Assembly: GCA_907165065.1 (NCBI GenBank)
Contig: OU015533.1
Coordinates: 26,676,578 to 26,740,577, forward strand
From: Caprimulgus europaeus
Lineage: Eukaryota > Chordata > Aves > Caprimulgiformes > Caprimulgidae
Length of the DNA: 64,000 bases
Reading direction: 5' to 3'
Shown: in pieces, positions 25,967-38,542 of the stretch
Layout of the letters: every line of letters begins with the position of its first letter
Numbering within the stretch: position 1 is the stretch's first letter
Made by a program: the position numbers and the translations under genes
Notes under the pieces: generated by a model
What the model was told of the DNA's origin: nothing
Database searches by the model: none
Seen by the model: the letters and a program-made list of their open reading frames with translations, nothing else

Positions 25967-28900
25967 CTGCCAGACAATAAATTTTATTAAACCCTAATGG
26001 AAACTGACATTCAAGTAGAAGCAATTTAATTTGAAGTTAAAGTATAAGGTATGAAAAAAAGCCATGCTATTATTCTGTCACAGTGTGACTGCCGCACATC
26101 CTCAACCGGGTGCAAGACTCAGCCTAGCTACCATCCGAACAGCTCAGACTCCCTCAGTTCAGGCTCTCTAATACAGACTTTCCCCCAAGAATTATCTGCT
26201 GAATTAAAATCCCGAAGAAATACTTATACATTTGCCTTGAGGACTGGTGTGTGCAGCCTCAACAGCAGTTTTGGGGAAGAATGCATTTCTAGTTTTCATT
26301 AGAAAAGCTAAAGGCTTGAATAAATGTGCTGCAGTAAAAGAAGCAGCCAGCAGAGCAGATCAGGGATTTCCCATTAAGAACTGGTGAAAGAAAAATTTAA
26401 AGAAGAGAAAATGTTCGTGGTCGCTACTACTGGCAAGGACAGATCAGAGGAAATTAAATTTATATGAGACTCAACTTGCTTTCTCACATGTAAAACACCA
26501 TTCATTATATTAACATATTAGGAGCAGAACTCTTTTTTTTATCTTCAGCAAAATGAATGGTACTTGTGAACAAAGCATTTGTTCCTAGAGAGAAGAGGAG
26601 GATCACTTTTGTAAATGTTCATTGATCGCAAGGCTAAGAAAGGACCATTATTTTTATAAAATTGAATCTCTGGCATAAAGCACATCCTTCAATTTAATTC
26701 TACACTTGATCCATAATTTATGTTGAATGATGGCATATATTTTAGGACTCAGAAGTTAAGATTCTTATGAAATTTAGGATTTATCTAATTATCCTTAACC
26801 TTTCCCTTTCTTTACTTACAGCAGGTAGGATGATAACATTGTTTTATTTTGTACTTAGCAGACTATATAACTAATATTAGTTTTGTCCCTACCTCCAAAC
26901 AGACTTACATGCGAAATACTGAGCATAGTTTCATATTGTCTTGAATATCAGCTTTCCCAAGTCTTCATTGATGTGATTTTCTAGCCATAAAACTGTTTCC
27001 TGCTTTTTCCCTCACGGCTTATTCAAAGGTAGTCGGCTTACAGGGTGTCACAAACTGGAAAGATAAACTAGCCTGGAGCAGCATGTGGTGAATTATAAGA
27101 ATGACAGAGGCTGCCTGGGAAAACGTAAGATGTGTTACTCTAAAGAAGCCATGCTTAGAAAATGCCACTCATAAACTTTTAAGGCCAGTGAGTTCTAATA
27201 CGTATTTTGTGCCAGTAGCAGAGCTATTGGCTTCTGTTATCACGCAGCAGCTGATTCAGGTTTGAAAATGTGGTCCTTTATTTGATGGAATTAGTTTGAG
27301 AATATCCTTTGACATAAGGGAACAACTCTGCCAGTCCAGTGGTATTGATCTGCTCTTAGACAGACAGCTGCCCAGCTGCGAGTGGTACTGATGTTTAAAT
27401 GAGGGTTTAGCAATTCCAGTAGATGAATACATTGCCCAGTACAACTTTGCATCCAGATAGCTGCTTTCTGGGGGTGATTCTGACCATCTAACGAGCTTCC
27501 CCAGACCTGTCAGAGCAAAGCACCTTTGAAGATCTGCCTGCCTTGGCTAAATTCAAGCACACTTATCAACAGCTCTAATACTCTCTCTGAACTATGAAAA
27601 ATTGGGGTGAAAAAATGTCAGCTGAAAAACTTTAATCCTCTCCCGGTTGCAACCACACCAGCACACAGAGCTGTGGAGGAGGAGAGCCTTGCAGTACTGT
27701 CTGGCTCCTTTAACAGGGTGGAAATCATCTCTACATGGTTTTCTGCTGCTGTTAAGGTATTTGACCAAGAACCATCCTCCACAGAACCAGCTAAGAAGTG
27801 TTTTCTGGCTTTCCAAAGGGTAATAAGCTTTGGGCTGTGAATGTTACAGGCTGAAACATCCACTTACCTGACTGCAGGGGCTTCTGCTCTTCATTTGAAC
27901 TCTGAAGACTGGCTGACTTCTGTGGTCTGAGGGCTAGCGTGGGAAGGAAGGAACCAGCAAATGGAGATGTTTACATACTAGCAGAAGTTGCCTGGGGGAA
28001 CAAAAGCCTCTCTGTTTACTCTTTTGGCTACTGTAAGTGGGAGATGCAGTCCCTTCAGCCACAGTGAAGCTGACCTCTGTCTCTGGACCATGCTCTGGAC
28101 AGCCTGTGGAGAAGAAACAAAAGCCTTTTTGTGCTGAAGCAACTTCTTCATGCTAGTCTGATGGAGCCAATGCTGCTTCAAGCAACTTCTGGGAGGGAAA
28201 AATGGAGTGGAAAGAGCTGTGTGAGAGAGCAAAATGGAAAGCAGCCAGACATTTGCAACATTAATTTTGCTGCTCTCATACAGTCTTCATTGTCATAGTT
28301 TAACACTGAGGCTTTTGACTGTTGAGAAAGTAGCAGGAGCCCCAAAATTTGTCATTTAAAAGGCTCACCATGAGGATTGAGCATTATATGGCTGAAGCTA
28401 AGAGAAGAGTTAGTAACAACCTTCAGACATTTAGAAAATTAGTCAGTCCTCGTTGCTTGGTATCCAAATGATCATTCACAAACATTTATGAGGCCATGGT
28501 GACCTAATGGATATGCTGATAATCTGGTCTGCCCCAGATCAGATATGTGACCTTCATAAACTCTCCATAATTGCCAGTGCTTCAGATCATTTGTTTTGAT
28601 TTAGTCATCAGCACTTTTGAAAGAGATGCACATCAGAGAGGGGGGAAAAAAAAAAAAAAAATTAAATTACATGACAGAATAATATCTTGGTCTCCTAATC
28701 ATAACAGACATTATATTTTTTTTCTACTCCTCAGCTTGCACTTAGATATAACATAATGTAGCACACAAGTTTTGTTACTGATTTATGGCTTGTTAAAATG
28801 TCAGCATAGTATAAGCTGCCACCCTGGTGGTTCAAAATCTTTTTATTTTAAATGTTGAAGGCCCACCATGTGTGCTGGCCTTTGAAGACTCCATCAGCTG

Positions 28901-29466
28901 TAAAGAACAGAGTGACAGCCTGACTTTGCTTTTCCTTGGATAATCTAAACAGGAGTTTGAGAATACCTAGTGAGACAATTTTCTGTGTCACTTTGTTTAT
29001 CTCAGACCTCAAACTTTAAAGCCACATACAACATTAGTCTCTAGTATTTTACATACATTCATTGTAAATAAACAGTAGCTGTTTGAAGTTATTTCTTCTT
29101 TACAACTGAGAATTAAGATCAATTACAAAGATCAATTAAGACCCTTCTTTCTTTGCAAAGAGTAAGGGAAACTCTCATTAAGTTCTGGAGGACTGGGACC
29201 AAGATCTGCATAATAACGAATAACCTGGTTGTGTTCAGACTCATTGACCACAGGACCTCTGCATGTTGGTTATCAAGCTTCAAGTGATTACTTTGCCATA
29301 AAACCTCGGTTAACAAAAGGCACGAGTCCCATCCAGAGTCCTTTGAGACAGTTCCACAGAGCAGCACTTTTCAGCCTTTCTCTTCCTAACTTTTAGGAAA
29401 CTTCCAAACACTGTATTGAGCAGACTTGTTTACAGTTGCCCAGATCTAAAGCTAAATTTTCCACAT

Positions 29467-29510
29467 CCATTTACTTTTCTCCCCTTCCTTCCATTTACTT
29501 TTCTCCCCTT
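29467..29510. repeat. Two-copy 24-bp pyrimidine-rich tandem repeat
   Basis: The 20-base unit CCATTTACTTTTCTCCCCTT occurs twice without mismatch, at 29467-29486 and 29491-29510, separated by CCTT. It looks like a recent local duplication within a C/T-rich stretch. Confidence 0.9.
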
Positions 29511-31258
29511 CTCTCCCTCAGGTTTTTTCTGTTTGCTCACTCACACATGTGGGAATTGTCAAAGTCAGGTTCTGTGTGGTTTATTGCTGTAATTTCACAG
29601 ATTACTTTTTGATGTTCTTTGGATCACTGATAGCTCAGGGACCACACAAGAGAGTGGCTGCCTTGGGACACCCAAAGAAACAAGGGTGCTAAGGCTGTCA
29701 TGGTCAGCAGGGCTGAGCTGCTGCTCTTGTGCTGGGTCTGCTTGGAAGCAGGGCTAGCCTCCTGCCACAGGTAATATCTGATGTGGTTTTTGAACATGGG
29801 CATCAGCGGGTGAAATAATTGCTGCCAGATTGCCAGACTGAAGCCGTTCTTGTAGGTTGGAATGAAGAAACAGAAGGCAAGGTATGTAAAACATTTTCTG
29901 TTTGCATACAAATATCAGTCATGGTCTAGTTCTTGGTTCATGCTCAGTAATCCCTCACTGATCACTATATGCCACCATTCCTGTCATATTGTATCGATAC
30001 TAACATAGAACCCAGGAACCCACACCAGGGATTAGGACTGTGCCACATTAAATCTTGTTCAAACATTTAACACAAGTCAGTTATTGCACTGAGGAACTAC
30101 CAGCTGGGGTGTAGCAGTTTGATAAACTCAGGGACAGCTACAGAGTGTTAGGGAGGAATGTGATGGTCTTTTTCTCAGCATGCTGGCAACTGTAATGTTC
30201 TCAGGTTGTTTCTCAAATTCTCTAACAGAGAACTTTGGGAAGGATTTGGAAGTAGCTGTGGAGGCTGATAGTTGTATCTCTCCAGCATTCACTCCAGTGA
30301 GGGAGAAAGGATGAAAATGCACATTGAAAAGCCTAGCAAACGGAGCTGCATCAGTTCTTGGTTTGGGATGAGAGGAGGTGGTGCTTGTAATATGCAAAGA
30401 AACTTAATTTTCCATGAAAGCATAAACAACCACCACTAGCCTGAAAACTCTTTGAGGGAATCAGTGGAAGGCACTCAAGAGAGAAAATTAGTTGCTCAGT
30501 GGAGGCATAGGAAGTGATCAAGGAAATAATTCAGGTGATTGTAACTGCAGAACGCTGAATGCAGGAGCAAAGGTACATTTCTAAAACCTAGAGAAGGAGA
30601 TGTGGTAGTAGTGAAGACCCCAGGATAAGAACAGTTTCCATGACCCTTTTCACTGGATAAATGGTAAATACCATATTGGAAACATTAATCAAGAAAATTG
30701 TGCAAGATTTAGATTGGATATGGTGATCTAGAGAAGAGTAGAGATCAGAAATGTGTAAGCTTGGATGTCAGGGAAAAAAGGATGTTATTGTCCATAGTAA
30801 ATGAACAAATAATTTTGGAAAGGACTGCAGATCAAGAGCTTGATTTTGACCACTTTGAGATAATGGCTTAGACTTCTGCAAGCTTCTGCTGAATATGCAC
30901 TGTAGGGGCGTTTTAATTTGGACAGATGGAACAAACTCTCTGCATCAGAGCCTTTATAAAGCTGCTTATTATTTCCATATTAGAGAAGTACACTGTCAAA
31001 GATAGGGAATACTGTAAGAGTAGAAGAAAGCTTGCAGCCTCTGCCACCTATCCTCACAGGATAGAGCGAGGGGAAAAGGACCTTCAGAGGATGGCAATGC
31101 AAAAAGCTTTACAAACAGTGGAAGAAGAACCAGGGCAAAGAAGTATCAAAAACATCAACAAGGTAGAAAAGATGGAGATCACTAGGGAGTTTTGCCAGAA
31201 AGCTTTCAGGCTGAGTCCAAGGCCAACTTTATAAAAGGAAGTGGAGGATGTAATGAGA

Positions 31259-31290
31259 AGAAAAAAAAAAAAAACAAGAAAAAAAAAAAA
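31259..31290. repeat. A-rich tract
   Basis: Nearly pure A (interrupted only by CAAG) in the middle of a purine-rich segment. It follows a K/E-rich + strand open frame that ends at 31234. The tract could be the tail of an inserted retrocopy, but no poly(A) signal or recognisable parent gene is visible upstream, so it is recorded only as low complexity. Confidence 0.8.
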
Positions 31291-32488
31291 GGTAAGGTGT
31301 AGACAGTGAGCATCGTTTTTGGAGAGCTTGATGGTAGAAGGAAGCGTTGGGCAGCAGTTGGAGAGGCAAGTAGGGTTAAGGATCGGGTTAATGTTTTTAA
31401 AGAAATTACTAACAAAAGCTTATGCACTGAACTCTGACTTGTATGCCAGGAGAGCTTATCTAAACAAACCAATTAAATAAAAATGGGTTAAAGGTTTCAG
31501 GAACTGATTGTACAGATGAAGGAGGTAGATAGCAGGTCAGTTATACAAAGAGGAAACAAGAGAAAGCTCAAAATAGGCATTTGGGAAACTATAGAATTTT
31601 CCTTACTGGTTTACTGTCCTGCTTTTGCATTGAGTATATACTCTTCTGTATTTCAGATGTTTAAAACCACAAAAAATATATATACAGTAGGGTTTAATTT
31701 TTTCTGGCCAAACAACTGAATTTTTGATCAAGAAGGTCAAAGTATCTAGGATGTGTGTGTCCTGTAGGTGTGCGGGGGATAAGCTTTGAGTTTTCCATGA
31801 CCAGTAATGACAGCTGTGTTTCTGATACCTTCATCAAATGGGACAGAAGGAAGACAATACTTATATTTCCTACTTCTAAATAATTTTGGCAGTGTAGCTG
31901 GCAGGCACCTGACAATGAACATTTGAAGATGACTAAACCTGCTTTTTATAAAGTTTTATGAAGTAGCAAATGCTGAGAATGGAGGCAGGTTAATGAAAGT
32001 CACGGAGAGGAAAAGTGTTTAATCATTGCTCATCTCCTGTGGAAGAAGGTTTCTGCCAGGCAGCTGCACCTCTGGGCTCTGACAGTCCTCAGCTTCTGCT
32101 GGAGGGGGTAAGAGCAGGAAGCCTTCTCTGTGCTTTGCAGCGGGGAGCTACCTGGAGCAGGGACCTGTGCCCTGGGCTGGGCAGTGTGCCAGTGAGCTGC
32201 ACCACAAGCTTGGCCTGTCGCAGGGAGAGCCTCGGTGCTCTCCTGCTAGCACTGAGCAGCAGAAGGGAGCACGTTCCCTCACATGGAGCACCCGAAGCTT
32301 CTGGAAATATCTGGCAAAGCATTTAGTAAAGTATTGAGAGCCTGTGTTACTTCCATTGTGCAGATGCCTAGCTGAGTGAGAAAACAATCTCTTTTGCAGA
32401 AGCAGTGCATAGGCTTTGGTTTTATCAACACAGTATATAGTTCAAAAATCTGTTATATCTGCAGACAGCGAGCATATCTTTTTAACTA

Positions 32489-32745
32489 TGTCCTGGTTTT
32501 TAGCTGGGACAGAGCTAGGTTGCTTTTTAGTAGCTAGAATAGTGCTGTGTTTTGGTTTCAGCATGGGATTTGTTATGACAGAAAAACTGAAAACAAACCA
32601 GTATTGTTATTTTTGTCACTGGAAGTGAAGGGCTTCATGTTTTGTTAGTCTACAAGTGCAAGATCTAGGGGGATTGAGGAATATTTAAATTAATAAGCTA
32701 AATTGGCATTTGGATATGCTAGTAAGATATTCCATATCATATAAA
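32489..32745 (+). mobile_element. 5' part of an ERV LTR, same family as 11966-12590
   Basis: The fragment begins with a TG-initiated LTR start (TGTCCTGGTTTTTAGCTGGG) and continues with AGTAGCTAGAATAGTGCTGT and TTTTGGTTTCAG. It ends at TGGATATGCTAGTAAGATAT followed by TCCATATCAT, which matches the equivalent stretch at 12169-12201 of the other copy almost base for base. Only about the first 40 per cent of the LTR is present; the rest is replaced by CR1 sequence. It is an old, broken fossil on the same strand as the first copy. Confidence 0.8.
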
Positions 32746-33530
32746 ATCCTCCACTGGATTTGAACAAGTCTATCAACATCTTCTTGTATGAGGGGGGGCA
32801 AATACAGTATTGCAGGCACAGCCTAATGCATGGTGAATAATTGAGGACCTCTTTTGGTTTCCACAACCCCTCAAAGATGACTGAGAATGGCCTCACACTG
32901 ACACCAGCTGGCCCCTCTGCACCCTTGCATGCAGGCCACCAGCCCCATGGACTTCTGTGAGTCACTATTTCTCAAGGGATCACTGACTCAACCTTTCATC
33001 TCCTTGGACCTTGTCTGTGAGCATAAAGGCTTGGTAGGCCTCCTCAGTCCAGACCAAGGCAAAGAAGGCATTGAGCATCTCAGTCTTTTCTGTGTCTAGA
33101 TTGCTCACCTCACTCAGCTGCAGACCCACTTTTTCCTTGTTTTTCTTTTACTGTGAAGGTAGCTGAAGAAACTCATCCTGTGGCCCCTGACACCCTTTGC
33201 TAGTTCAAATTTAAGGTGAGCCTGAGTTTCCCTACCACCATTCCTGTATTCTGGGCGTGTATTTTTCTCCATATTCTTCATTTCTACTTTGTCTTGACTT
33301 TCATCCACTGTGTGCATCATCTTTTTGGCATTGGAGCTCACTCATGGAGTCCTTGCTTAGCCAAGATGGTCTTCTGATAGAGCTACTTGTTCTCCTGCAT
33401 CAGTATGGACTACTTCTGTGTTTGGAGGAGGCTGCCCTTGAAGACTTGCCAGCTCTTCTGGGCTCTTTCATCTTCACAACTGTCTCCCACAGCTTCCAAC
33501 TTAGTCAAAGAACTGTGGTCGATACTGTTT
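32746..33530 (-). mobile_element. Antisense CR1 LINE, pol linker and start of RT
   Basis: Read on the - strand, short peptide blocks match the CR1 ORF2 region between endonuclease and reverse transcriptase. They appear in order: a KFELAKGVRGHRMSFFSYLH-like block (CR1: 'kl...dnkkgffkyvnskrr'), SKRKTRKKW, DTEKTEMLNAFFALVW (CR1: 'd.ekaevfnaffasvf'), DSQKSMGP, and RPFSVIFEGLWKP (CR1: 'kplsiife.sw..gevp'). Stops and frame changes interrupt these blocks, so it is a decayed copy. The boundary with the LTR fragment at about 32745 is abrupt. The left end lacks the RT core and 3' UTR. Confidence 0.75.
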
Positions 33531-34107
33531 TTAATTACATTAGTTTTGTTTTTTCTTCTGTTGTTTTTTTTTTTTTAATTCAAAAATTTATTTCAGTTGT
33601 GGGAAAAAACAAAACAAAACAGAAAATGAGGAAGGATTTTTAGAGAAGTCAAAACATATTTGACTGTTAAATTCAAACCAGAATGTTCTATAAAAAATAG
33701 AAAAGTTCTTTTTCCTGTTTAGAGGTTTGAATACATTATTTTTGTTTTGCTATTCTTGTTTTTGCTCTAGAACATATTTCATTTAGGTTTGGCATAAAAT
33801 AGACATTTTTATTTGGCCATTATCCTCTTTGGTGAGATTTGTTTGCTTGATAATTTCAGTGATTTGAGTTCTGAAACTCTGAAAATCAGGCTGCTTTGTC
33901 TGTGGCTCAGCTTTGCCTTTCAGTGCTTTCTGAAAATCTGGAAATGTGTTTTAGATAGAGAGAGGATCAGTTCCAAATCATAAAATTAAATAATCCTTCA
34001 TACTTTAGGGAATTCAAATTGCCAACCAGCTTTAAATTGTGAGTTTGGTAAATGTCAACACTGTTCCTTGGGCAGTGAAGCAGGGTGAAGGAAGAAGTGT
34101 TAAATAG

Positions 34108-34156
34108 GATGGGGAGCTGCCTTAATCACTGGAGATGGGGAGCTGCCTTAATTACT
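34108..34156. repeat. Two-copy 26-bp tandem duplication
   Basis: The 19-base core GATGGGGAGCTGCCTTAAT occurs at 34108-34126 and again at 34134-34152, each followed by YACT. It is a short, nearly perfect local duplication within the intron. Confidence 0.9.
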
Positions 34157-34589
34157 CAAATATTTTTTTTTTTCTTTCAGGAGTTATTTAATTCAGGAAC
34201 ACTTGGTTATTGCATATCTTGTGACACTGCTTAGCCTTCTAATCTGCTGCTTTATTCAGATGGAGAGAAGCAAAAAGACAGCTGTTGATTAAACAGCATA
34301 GATGTTATTATGTGACTGCAAAAATGCCAAAAAGTTGTCCCATTTGCACTCATAATTTAAAAGTAATCTAGAAATATGCTTTGAGGCAGTGACTGCATCT
34401 AAAAAGAATTACCAGTTTAAAGTGTATTAGTGCATGGCTGCTGAGTATGGGCTGGCATTAAGGGTTTCTCCATCAGCATTAATTGGATTGAATTACCTGC
34501 AGTGAAATATGACCCCTTAAGGAAAAACAATTCTTGTCCTGCTGGCTTTAGAAGTATAAAAGGGAGTGGGGGGAAAAGTAAAAAAGACA

Positions 34590-35076
34590 AGAGGCAGTGT
34601 TCAAACAGTTATGGCAGAATCAGAGTGAGTTTGAACACACTGTGGGTATGAAATCATTGCCAGGGAGTGGTGAGAAGGGGCAGCCTTCAGGCTGGAAGGG
34701 AGTTTTGGCTGTCAGACCTCCTGGGCAAAGAGCAAAGCCCCATGCAGAGTGTGAGGTTGCAGAGCAGCAGCCAGGTCAGGCACAGAGGGGACTGGAGACT
34801 GGTGGGGTCAACGGGATGGCTCAGACTCTGCCAGCCACCTCTGCTGGCAAGGGGAGAGCAGGGCAGGGCTGGGCAGCCCAGTCTGGGGCTAAAGCTGGGA
34901 GAGAAATGAAAGAGCATCAGGACAGTGCAGGCACAGCACTTAAGGAAGGTGAGGGTGTCCCCAGATTCAGAGTTACCCACTGCCTGGAACAAGGGACATT
35001 GATGAGACAGGGTGACTCTGTGGATCAGCATTTGCAGTCCTCCCTGTTTGCAATTTCTGTTATGAAGCTGGTATAG
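34590..35076. other. GC-rich island with a 159-codon open frame, not called a gene
   Basis: This stretch is much richer in G and GGCAG-type words than its surroundings and leaves a + strand frame open for 159 codons. The predicted peptide is dominated by Gly, Ala, Gln and Lys because of base composition. It has no splice sites I would trust and no recognisable motif. It could be an old decayed repeat, a non-coding RNA exon or chance. Confidence 0.3.
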
Positions 35077-38000
35077 TTCATGTGGAACCAGTAACTTGAT
35101 GTTTCTTACTTGGATGTGCTTGAAGGTACAAAGAGTACCTTCTAAAATTTTCCCCAGACATCCTCCTAAATATCCTGGGTTTGTTTTGGTTTTGGGTTTT
35201 TTTTTGTTGTTTTTTTTTCTATGAGTAAAATCTTAGAATCTATATTTCTTGCTTATCTTTACTACCATGCTCCATCAATGAACAGAAACAACAGTGTTCT
35301 GGTGCTTTTTGATTACTATTTGAGAAAGCTGGGGTCTTGAACTGTGTTACTGGTGTATGAAGATTAGAAGGAAATGTCCTTTCTAATAAATTAGCGTTAC
35401 CATAGTAGCAGTTGTAAAAACAGTTGAGGTGACCTGAGTAATAAGTTTTCACTCAGTTTCTAGACAGAATGTAACCTCCCAGCAAACAATTTAGATACTG
35501 GTAAACAAAGATACTGGATATGAATAGATCCATCTTGCTTAGAAAAAAATATTTCTGTGGATAGAGCTCCACCTCACTACCTGCTTATCATTTGCTTCCT
35601 ATGGACAAAGGGCAAGGCACACAGCTTGAATAACCCTACTGAGTGACACCCAAGAGCCATTGTAAAGGCCTCTTCTCTTGGCTTCTTTCAGCCAAGCAGG
35701 AGCTGTGGATCAAGGTGTCAGTGTGCTCCTTGGCATGCCCAGCTCCAACGCCTTCTGACCACCCTTGACAGCCACTGTGGGTTACTGCAGTGTTGTGTGG
35801 CTAGCTATGCTTTTCAACTAGGAGTATGATTGCTATCATTTAACTAAGTATTTTTAATACTCCAGACATTTTTTGCATTGTAAAAGTCTGGCAATTTATG
35901 CATGATATGTATCTTTCCAGGAAAGCCACCAGCCTTTTCTGTCATGCCTGTTCATTTGTTACCGACAGGAATTTCATCACCTGTACGTCGATTCACGCTA
36001 ACTTATTTCATTGTATGGCTGAGGATCTTATTTCATAATGCCACATGTAGGATCAGTTAATTATGACAACCTGATGGTGTCAGAAAATTGTGAGGCTTAT
36101 GAATAAGGACACTGGGTCTTGTGTACTTATTGGTCAGGGCAGGAAACCCCATGAGTCTTTACTTTCAAATGACACTGTGGTATTAAATGACTGGCAGAGG
36201 TGAAGGCAGGTTGTAGAACAGAGGTTATGAAAAATCATTAAATAAGATTGATAGTTGCCTGCTACCTGAAAATCAATGGATAAGGCTCAGTGATGTAATT
36301 TCTCTCCATTTCCTGCAATTTTCACATTCAATGTTGCAGTTAAACTCCTACCAAAAATACCATTCCATGAAACTTCATCATACTAACTGTATATCACATG
36401 CCTTCTTTTCTGTGTATAACTTTACCTTTTTGTTCTTTGAAAAACTCCCTAAAAATGATGCATTCTGTATCCTAGCAATTCCTGTTTGATGTACTGAATA
36501 GTAGCTGTTAGACAGGTACTGTGAATGTGCAAGAAATGGCTCTGTAAGTCCAGAGGGAAACAACAGGAGATAAATTTACCCTACAAACACCGTATCATTT
36601 CGAAATAAATGCCCATTAACCTATAGTTATGTGAAATAATATCTAAAGTGTTTGTCTTCCTAAATGGTGTTGCTAAAGACGCCAGCTTGGTAGTAGCTGA
36701 GCACCCTAAGTGTTTCTTCATATATCACAGTTACTTAATTGGAAATGGTTTGATTATTGCAGGGCACACTTAAAAGTACTGTGGCTTGGGAGCATTAATT
36801 TATTCACTTGTTTTACATCTGAACAGTTTCCCAGGGAACCAAGTATTGTCTTCTTTGTGTGGAAAAATAACAGAGAGGAGCCCAGAGCCCAGCACAGAGC
36901 AGTGACGGGCTCCTGTTGGAAGTGCTGGATGCACTCCTGTTACACGACCCATTGGAAGAGCCTGGAATAACTTATGTTGAAATTTTTTCCAAGTGATGTA
37001 TTTGGAAAAAAACTATCCCATATTTTGGAGTGGTGTGGACACAAAGAGTGAAGTGTAGGAACCTCCAGGTTAAGTGACACTAGGGCCATGACTCTTGGAG
37101 ATACATCATCAATTCCTCCTACCCACAGTTTGAGGTAACCTGGATTTTGCCCTATATGCCTAAAGGGTGCATCCTTTTTTGAAAATTGTGACTCTAAAAG
37201 TATTATGACAGTGGGGTCTTTGATTATCCAGATGCAGTTAGCTAAAGCAGCTGGGGTGCAATTTCTCCTCAACAGAGGAACTGATGCATAAAGGAAACTT
37301 TTTTTTCTGACAATCAGAAATCATGAATATAACTACATAAGATCTGTAATGAAACCAAAAATGTTTCCATATTACAGGAGTAATGACACTGGAAAACCTA
37401 ACTCAGGCTTACATTTTGTTGAAATCATGCATTTTTCACTAACAGTTATGTTCCCACTACAACTGTTTTTGTTAAAAACTAGAGGACCCAGAAACTAATC
37501 TTGTGCATTTGTTGTTTAGATTTTCTGAAAATAACAACCCTTCACCTCTGGTCTCTCTCCTTTTTTAGCTTGAATTCTTCTATCACACCAAGGCAGAGCT
37601 GAGGAGATAGGATTAGGCCCCTTCATTGAGACCTGCTTGCTTGTGCTGAACATGGGACAGGGAAAATAACTTTGTGTCTTGGTTAATTTTCATAGAGCCT
37701 ACTTCACTTGCTGGCTGAAACCAGCCAGCCTAGCAGCAGGGACTTCACAACTTTCCTCAAACCTAAACTTCTAAATATCCCATGATAGGTATTTACACTT
37801 TTCATCCAGCCCTGCATGGTGTTTGAAGGTCAACAGACTACATTCTCCATGTGAGAAATGATTCAATTTTGTCACAGCTTCAGTGCCAGCAGTTCCCTCT
37901 CTGTCAGGTGTGATGCTCTTTTTGCATCAGGACAGCTCTGCAGGTTGCATGCAGACTATGGGGACACACACTGGAGAAGACCTCTGGTGCACATGGAAAG

Positions 38001-38453
38001 CTGTGACTGTGGGGCACTGGGTCTGTGTGATTGATGACCTTCAAATGATCAGTCTCAGAAAGAGGCTCAAGTTGAAATGCTGGTAGGATATTTCCCACGT
38101 CTACTGTCTGAGCCTTGAAAACTTTTAACTTGCTTGAGAAGGGCAATACTAATCTGATCAAGGATTACCAAGGAAAAAAGAAAAAGAAATACTATTTTGT
38201 TCTACAAGGCATCTTTCCGCAGTTTTTCTAAATTAAAAAGTTATAATTTCCCTAAAAGCCTATATTCAAACAAGATAATATTCCTGTTGGAAACACACTG
38301 TAGTAGTGCTTGAACTCAGAGGTGAAAAAGGGAGCCAGTGTGGGCATTAAAAAACTTGCCATTAGTTTGTTTTTTGGGGTTTTTTTCTTCCTTTAGGAAA
38401 AAAATGTCTGACGTGAGCTAACACAACTTTAACCATGACTTCTACACTTTCAG

Positions 38454-38542
38454 GGATTAAGCATCTGAAGAGTCAGAGCGATTCAGCATTTCCAGAGGAA
38501 GAAGAGGGTGTTAGTGAAAGGGAAGAGGAGTGGGGCCATTAA
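38454..38542 (+). CDS. Last coding exon of the + strand gene
   Basis: The acceptor ACTTCTACACTTTCAG precedes an exon that starts in phase 1, completing a Gly codon with the G left by exon 9396. It encodes IKHLKSQSDSAFPEEEEG and then VSEREEEWGH before TAA at 38540-38542. The tail is strongly acidic and follows the basic SPKQRKQS segment of the preceding exon, a common arrangement in cytoplasmic regulatory C-termini. The other two frames hit stops quickly or disagree with the phase of exon 9396. A CpG-bearing 3' UTR and two poly(A) signals follow within 370 bases, which supports a true gene end. I could not match the C-terminus to a named protein. Confidence 0.75.

Larger units (their letters stand above)
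9457..38453 (+). other. Long last intron (about 29 kb)
   Basis: This intron separates the penultimate and last coding exons of the + strand gene. It begins GTACTG and ends with the branch-like CTAAC and the tract ACTTCTACACTTTCAG. It contains a solo ERV LTR (11966-12590), a CR1 3' end (22216-22493), a 5' LTR fragment joined to an antisense CR1 (32489-33530), several homopolymer and tandem repeats, and one antisense coding-like segment (25966-25767). Large parts between these (12.6-22.2, 22.5-25.7, 26-29.4 and 35-38.4 kb) show no recognisable gene or repeat. Very long introns are common in vertebrate macrochromosomes; further alternative exons could be hidden here. Confidence 0.6.

Noticed and set aside
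30926-31290. K/E-rich + strand frame followed by an A-rich tract, resembling a retrocopy
   Set aside because: The composition follows a purine-rich background; there is no poly(A) signal, no target duplication and no recognisable parent protein.
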